From Kitasatospora papulosa (GTDB lineage: Bacteria; Actinomycetota; Actinomycetes; Streptomycetales; Streptomycetaceae), in contig NZ_JNYQ01000001.1 in NCBI RefSeq assembly GCF_000717245.1, positions 124,001 to 188,000 of the forward strand: a DNA stretch of 64,000 nt, given 5' to 3'. This document shows, piece after piece, positions 60,179 to 64,000 of the stretch. Positions within the stretch are counted from its first letter, which is position 1. Each line of letters starts with the position of its first letter. The notes beneath the pieces were generated by a model. It was not told where the DNA came from. It worked only from the letters and a program-made list of their open reading frames with translations, and searched no databases. The translations under genes were made by a program, and so were the position numbers.

Positions 60179-61759
60179 TCAGACCGTTGGGGCGTTGTGG
60201 AAGTCGACCATCGTGCGAACGGGGGGTGGCAGCCAGTCGTCCGACTGCTGGTGGACCTGGGCGAGCTGTTCGAGGACCTCGGTGCAGGTCGGGCGCTGAG
60301 CCGGGTCCCGGGAGAGACAGCGGGCCACGACCGGGGCGAGAGCCGACGGCAACAGTTCAAGGGCCGAATCGCGTGTCTGGCCGACGAACGGCGCGGCGCC
60401 GGCGGCATGGCACAGCACCATGCCGTAGGCGTAGAGGTCGCTGGCGAAAGTGCTTCCCGAGCCCTCGCTCTGTTCAGGTGCCATGAACCCGTCCGTGCCG
60501 AGACGGGCGTTGGTTCGGGTGAGGGTGGTGCTGTCGAAGGCTCGTGCAATGCCGAAGTCGATGACACGAGGACCTGTCGCCGAGATGATGATGTTGCTGG
60601 GCTTCAGGTCGCGATGAATGATGTCGCAGGAGTGAATCCCCTCCAGTGCTTCGGCGATGCCGAGGGCGAGCGTGTGGAGGGTTCTCGGGGGCATCGCGCC
60701 GTACTGCTTGAGAACGTCGTGAAGCGACGGGCCGGCGATGTACTCGGTCACCATCCACGGGCGCTCGCTGGTGGCGTCGGAGTCGACCACGGCAGCCGTA
60801 TGGAATCCGCCGACCCGACGGACGGATTGGATCTCCCGGGCGAATCGCTGCCGGAAGTCGGCATTGGCGACGTGCTCACTGCTGATGACCTTGACGGCGA
60901 CCAAGCGCTCTCCTGGGGACCTGCCGAGAAACACCGTCCCCATGCCTCCCTGGCCCAGCCTCGCCGTCAGGTGGTACCGGCCGATACGGCGCGGATCCTC
61001 CTTCCGTAGCGGTTCGTGCCCCATCTGCCGGGGAACCAGGACGGGGGACGCCGGAGCGGTGGGGGTCGGCGCGTTCCCAGGAGTGGCGAGGATCGCTGCC
61101 ACGTCACGCTGCGTCTCCGCCTCCATCAACGCGGCCCTTCTCGCGCCCTCCGCGGTGAGGATGGCGGACTGCCTGTTGCCTTCGGCGATGAGGATCGCGG
61201 CTCGCTTGTCCCGGTCCGCCCCCAGGTGCTTCTCGATCGATTCCTGGATGGAGGCCGGAGGTTCGATGGACTTGAGCTCGACACGGTTGACGAGAACCCC
61301 CCACGTACCGGTAGCACCGGCGAGGACTTCCCGCAGGACAGTGCTGATCGCCTCACGGGAGGTCAGGGTGCGCTTCAGGTCCATGTCGCCGACGGCCTTG
61401 CGCAGGGTGGTGACGGTGAGTTGCTCGATGGCCTGGATGTAGCTGGCGACACCGTAGGTGGCGGCGCGGGGATCGGTCACGCGGTAGTAGATGACCGTGT
61501 CGACGTTGACGACCAGCCTTTCGTGGGTGATGACCGGTTGCGGCGGGAAGGGGACGACCTGCTCGCGGAGATCGATCCGGTTGCGAACGGATTCGATGAA
61601 CGGGACGACGAGGTGCAGCCCGGCGTCGAGGGTGCGCGCGTAACGGCCGAAGCGCTCCACGACGGCGGCGCTGGCCTGCGGGACGACATGGATCGCCTTG
61701 ATCAGGGCGAGGACCGCGAGCAATCCCACCACGATCAGCACGACAGTCATGGTTTCCAC
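60179..61759 (-). CDS. SPFH (stomatin-like) domain fused to a Ser/Thr protein kinase
   Basis: A 526 aa fusion. Residues 5-23 are a membrane anchor (VVLIVVGLLAVLALIKAI). The SPFH domain runs about 24-180, with the stomatin blocks VPQASAAVVERFGRYARTLDAG and VNVDTVIYYRVTDP, followed by the helical repeat of stomatins (AAILIAEGNRQSAILTAEGA to about 222). A proline linker leads to a complete Hanks-type kinase at about 261-505: glycine loop GQGGMGTVFLG (269-279), K290, E309, catalytic HRDLKPSN (382-389, D384), DFG at 401-403 and APEQ at 427-430. The whole kinase is cytosolic with no extracellular sensor. Start is ATG 61759 or 61750. Confidence 0.9.
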   Translation of the reverse strand: METMTVVLIVVGLLAVLALIKAIHVVPQASAAVVERFGRYARTLDAGLHLVVPFIESVRNRIDLREQVVPFPPQPVITHERLVVNVDTVIYYRVTDPRAATYGVASYIQAIEQLTVTTLRKAVGDMDLKRTLTSREAISTVLREVLAGATGTWGVLVNRVELKSIEPPASIQESIEKHLGADRDKRAAILIAEGNRQSAILTAEGARRAALMEAETQRDVAAILATPGNAPTPTAPASPVLVPRQMGHEPLRKEDPRRIGRYHLTARLGQGGMGTVFLGRSPGERLVAVKVISSEHVANADFRQRFAREIQSVRRVGGFHTAAVVDSDATSERPWMVTEYIAGPSLHDVLKQYGAMPPRTLHTLALGIAEALEGIHSCDIIHRDLKPSNIIISATGPRVIDFGIARAFDSTTLTRTNARLGTDGFMAPEQSEGSGSTFASDLYAYGMVLCHAAGAAPFVGQTRDSALELLPSALAPVVARCLSRDPAQRPTCTEVLEQLAQVHQQSDDWLPPPVRTMVDFHNAPTV

Positions 61760-61856
61760 GTCAGGCCCCCTGCCCTTCGGGCATCCACCACATCGGGAAA
61801 TGCCGGGCCTCAGTGTTTCAGAAGTTCTTTTTGGCGGTCGTCAGTTACGCAATATG

Positions 61857-61870
61857 TTCGTGGTCACGAA
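61857..61870. promoter_or_regulatory. Palindrome upstream of the SPFH-kinase gene
   Basis: TTCGTGGTCACGAA is a 6+2+6 inverted repeat about 98 bases upstream of the SPFH-kinase start. It partly overlaps a second inverted repeat, GTCACG-AATG-CGTGAC (61863-61878). Both lie next to an AT-rich -10-like CATATT on the minus strand. A regulator site is plausible. None is recognised. Confidence 0.4.
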
Positions 61871-62014
61871 TGCGTGACTGCCGATGATCATTTCTTACCG
61901 GGACATGGATTCCCCCTGCCGTAACCGGTGATCGTCGATGACCTTGTACACGTCGCCCAACAGCAGTCGAGCCACGTGCCGGCCCTCACTCATCACTTGG
62001 GATGTAATGGGTGT

Positions 62015-62521
62015 TCAGAACGGCAGCCCTGCACCGGGCGGAACACGGTCGACCGACGCGCAGGGCGACGAGAGGCCTGTTGCACGCCCCGTGGCCAGCG
62101 CACACTCCGCCCAGACGGTCTTGCCGGGGCCGACGCGATCGTGGACGCCCCAACTGTTGGCGAGAGCATCGACGATGGCCAGCCCCCGCCCGTGGTCCTT
62201 GTCCTGTGTGGGTGCGAGGAGGGTGGGCCGCGCGGGATGGGTGTCGGACACCTCGATACGGACCACGCTCCGGTGGGTTTCGTACGTCAGCAGCAGGGCG
62301 AAGTCCCGTCCAGGCACACATCCGTGCAACGCGGCATTGGCGGTGAGCTCGGCCACGACGATCGTTGCCCTGTCGTGGTCGTCCGTGCCGTGCGGATGGC
62401 CCCACTCGACGAGCTGAAGCGAGGCGAGCAGGCGCGCGAGGCGGGCTCCGCGGCGGGTGGCGGAGAACCGCTGGTTGAACATCTGGACGCCGACGACAGG
62501 GCGGCTGTGAGGGGCGGGCAT
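62015..62521 (-). CDS. HATPase-domain anti-sigma-like regulator (WhiJ-cluster type)
   Basis: A 168 aa RsbW/SpoIIAB-type ATPase domain without kinase parts: N box VAELTANAALHG, followed by DTHPARPTL and the G box DHGRGLAIVDALANSWG. Such small ATPases in Streptomyces sit beside a DUF5753 HTH regulator and a DUF397 protein, as here, and may sequester a partner. The ATG at 62521 is used. The frame is open to 62797, so the start is uncertain. It is divergent from the HTH gene. Confidence 0.82.
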   Translation of the reverse strand: MPAPHSRPVVGVQMFNQRFSATRRGARLARLLASLQLVEWGHPHGTDDHDRATIVVAELTANAALHGCVPGRDFALLLTYETHRSVVRIEVSDTHPARPTLLAPTQDKDHGRGLAIVDALANSWGVHDRVGPGKTVWAECALATGRATGLSSPCASVDRVPPGAGLPF

Positions 62522-62721
62522 GGAGTCCAGCCTGGAGGGGTGCGCAGCCCGGCGGCAGACACGCAGGCCATACAGAACGGCTTGTACGGGTGACCGAACT
62601 GGACCGGGTTGCTCACCATGCGTAACCATTCGTCTGGTCGGGCGCGCGACGAGCGGTTCGCTGCGCGCGACGCGGAACGGGGCGCGCGCGGGCGGACCCG
62701 GCACAGGAGAGGCGGCCGTGA

Positions 62722-63579
62722 ATGGCTTCGGGTAACGGTGGCGTGGGAGTCGGCGGGAACTGCGGTGAATCGGAGTCGTCCGACAGCCTCCGGACATTCG
62801 GCGCGGTGCTCAAGGCGCTACGTGACGAAGCTCGTCTGACTCAGGAGCAGTTCGCCCCGCTGGTCCAGTACTCGGCGGCGTACATCGCGAAGATCGAGCA
62901 GGGCAAGCGGTTCCCTCCCCGGGATTTGCTCGACCGCTCGGAGGAGGTGCTGGGGCCGACGGCTGGCCGCGTGCTCTCGGCGGCGTCACGAAGCCTGACA
63001 CGGAAGGTCGGGCTGGCGTCGTGGTTCCTGCAGTGGGCGGCTGTCGAGGAGGAGGCGATCTCACTCCTCTCGTACGAATCCAGCGTGATTCCAGGACTCC
63101 TGCAACCCGAGCCGTACATCCGTGCGCTCTTCGACAGGCGTCTCCCACCCCTCGTGGACGAGCAGTTCGAGCACCAGGTGTGTGCCCGACTTGAGCGCCA
63201 ACGCCTGCTGGTGGAGCGGCCAGACACCACATTCAGCTTCATCATCGAACAGGCCCTGCTGGAACGCCGCATGGGAGGCGACGAAGTCACACGAGTGCTC
63301 CTCGACCACCTGCTCAGGGTGGGCCGTCTGCGGAACGTGGAGGTCCAGGCCATGCCGCTGATCCAGGAGGACCACTCGGGTTTCGAAGGTCCGCTCTCAC
63401 TTGCTGAGACGGTGGAGAACCGATGGATCGGATACGTCGAGGCGCACGACAGCAGCAGGCTGATCACGGACCCGAAAGCCGCAGGCGCGATGCTCCAGCG
63501 CTATGGCAAGATGCGCTCGCAGGCTCTGAGCCATCAAGCCACCACGCGCCTGCTGGAGCAGATGCGAGGAGCGCTATGA
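62722..63579 (+). CDS. Helix-turn-helix regulator with DUF5753 domain (WhiJ-like)
   Basis: A 285 aa regulator. The XRE HTH is at residues about 24-75 (FGAVLKALRDEARLTQEQFA, YSAAYIAKIEQGKRFPPRDL). The DUF5753 (Scr1) domain follows at about 95-275, with the signatures SYESSVIPGLLQPEPYIRAL and RLERQRLLVERPDTTFSFII. Streptomyces has many such genes in trios with DUF397 proteins, involved in development control (WhiJ, AbaA locus). It overlaps the DUF397 gene by four bases. Confidence 0.9.
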   Translation: MASGNGGVGVGGNCGESESSDSLRTFGAVLKALRDEARLTQEQFAPLVQYSAAYIAKIEQGKRFPPRDLLDRSEEVLGPTAGRVLSAASRSLTRKVGLASWFLQWAAVEEEAISLLSYESSVIPGLLQPEPYIRALFDRRLPPLVDEQFEHQVCARLERQRLLVERPDTTFSFIIEQALLERRMGGDEVTRVLLDHLLRVGRLRNVEVQAMPLIQEDHSGFEGPLSLAETVENRWIGYVEAHDSSRLITDPKAAGAMLQRYGKMRSQALSHQATTRLLEQMRGAL

Positions 63580-63767
63580 GCACCACTGAACTTGCTTGGT
63601 TCAAGAGCAGCTACAGCGGTGGCGGCGGCGGCAACTGCGTCGAGATCGCCTTCGGTCCCGAGAACGTATTTGTCAGGGACTCGAAGGACACGCAGAGGAA
63701 CGCGCTGGCAGTCTCTTCTTACGCGTGGTCCGCATTTACGGAACTGGTTTCTGCCTCACGTCCCTGA
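63576..63767 (+). CDS. DUF397 protein (WhiJ-cluster small protein)
   Basis: A 63 aa DUF397 protein with the diagnostic WFKSSYSGGGGGNCVEIA, then VFVRDSKDTQRNALAVSSYA and a C-terminal helix WSAFTELV. It is translationally coupled (ATGA) to the DUF5753 regulator, the normal pairing, where the two proteins are thought to interact. This family is small and conserved across Streptomyces development loci. Confidence 0.93.
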   Translation: MSTTELAWFKSSYSGGGGGNCVEIAFGPENVFVRDSKDTQRNALAVSSYAWSAFTELVSASRP

Positions 63768-63831
63768 GGGGCCTGGTGTCGACAGATCCTGCGCTCTAGG
63801 CGCCCACCGAGGCTGCTGGCCAGAACCAGAG

Positions 63832-64000
63832 TCAGCCAACGGCCCGCATCGCAGCAGTCAGCATGAACGTGACGTCGCCGTGCCGGCCGGCCTTGTCTAG
63901 CGCAGCCGCGATCATCAAGACCGCCTGTCTATCGGTCCGTTCAGCAGCATTGATCAGTATTGCCTCGGCGGCGTCGTCCAGCCCGGCCGCCCGGCAGGAG
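63832..64000 (-). CDS. Partial gene at window end, C-terminal 55 residues, unknown
   Basis: A minus-strand frame with coding-like composition runs from the window edge to a TGA at 63832-63834. The product tail reads AAGLDDAAEAILINAAERTD and continues to TFMLTAAMRAVG. It is alanine-rich and helical. The start and most of the gene lie outside the window, so no family is assigned. It is convergent with the DUF397 gene. Confidence 0.55.
   Translation of the reverse strand, partial: SCRAAGLDDAAEAILINAAERTDRQAVLMIAAALDKAGRHGDVTFMLTAAMRAVG

Overview
The window is about 72% GC chromosomal DNA from a Streptomyces or very close relative. The evidence is the codon usage (third positions almost always G or C, many GTG starts), DasR dre sites beside a nagF/nagE1/nagE2 locus, a perfect CebR operator, a WhiJ-type regulatory trio (DUF5753 regulator, DUF397 protein, small HATPase) and a DUF2017/ClpS/Mec+/CysO/CysM neighbourhood. 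It reads as core chromosome with small accessory patches. There is no prophage, CRISPR array, transposase or rRNA operon.

Region 1 (1-13.9 kb) is a housekeeping block. It holds NAD salvage (pncA, pncB), clpS, a DUF2017 gene, an amino acid permease, and the CysO-dependent cysteine pathway (mec+, a Cys-codon leader peptide, cysO, cysM). A MazF/PemK-like gene and a metallo-hydrolase follow, then the N-acetylglucosamine PTS locus (nagE2, nagE1, nagF) with three DasR-box-like sites, then rph, a lipoprotein gene and rdgB. From knowledge of the families, the order parallels the M. tuberculosis pncB1-clpS-mec-cysO-cysM-rphA neighbourhood, with the nag genes interposed here.

Region 2 (13.9-15.6 kb) is a small accessory island. 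It has a tRNA-like gene with a UAG anticodon but a short variable loop, and two translationally coupled HNH endonuclease genes built from tandem copies of a roughly 50-residue module. The second HNH gene ends inside the tRNA.

Region 3 (15.6-30 kb) contains an MHS-type MFS transporter, Bcp peroxiredoxin, DUF3618 and GroES-like genes, and sugE behind a guanidine-III riboswitch-like element. It continues with a class A penicillin-binding protein, an ABC-2 exporter trio, a DUF1707 protein, a secreted GDSL hydrolase, DUF445 and argG with ARG-box-like repeats.

Region 4 (30-45 kb) is more variable. It has a decayed TetR-like fragment, a DeoR regulator with a class II aldolase, a secreted RCC1-like propeller, an Excalibur lipoprotein, an XRE regulator/SDR pair, and a Ku gene convergent with a LigD-type ligase gene (non-homologous end joining). 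It also holds a secreted GH5 beta-mannanase under a CebR box, a lipoprotein, an AAC(3)-type acetyltransferase and an AraC/GyrI regulator.

Region 5 (45-64 kb) carries an MMPL exporter, a LuxR-type two-component system, an HTH protein, a methyltransferase, a HelD-like helicase with a structured upstream region, an ABC exporter with its own two-component system, an Imm10-like orphan and an M55 D-aminopeptidase. It ends with the most unusual gene seen, an SPFH (stomatin-like) domain fused to a Ser/Thr kinase, next to the WhiJ-type trio.
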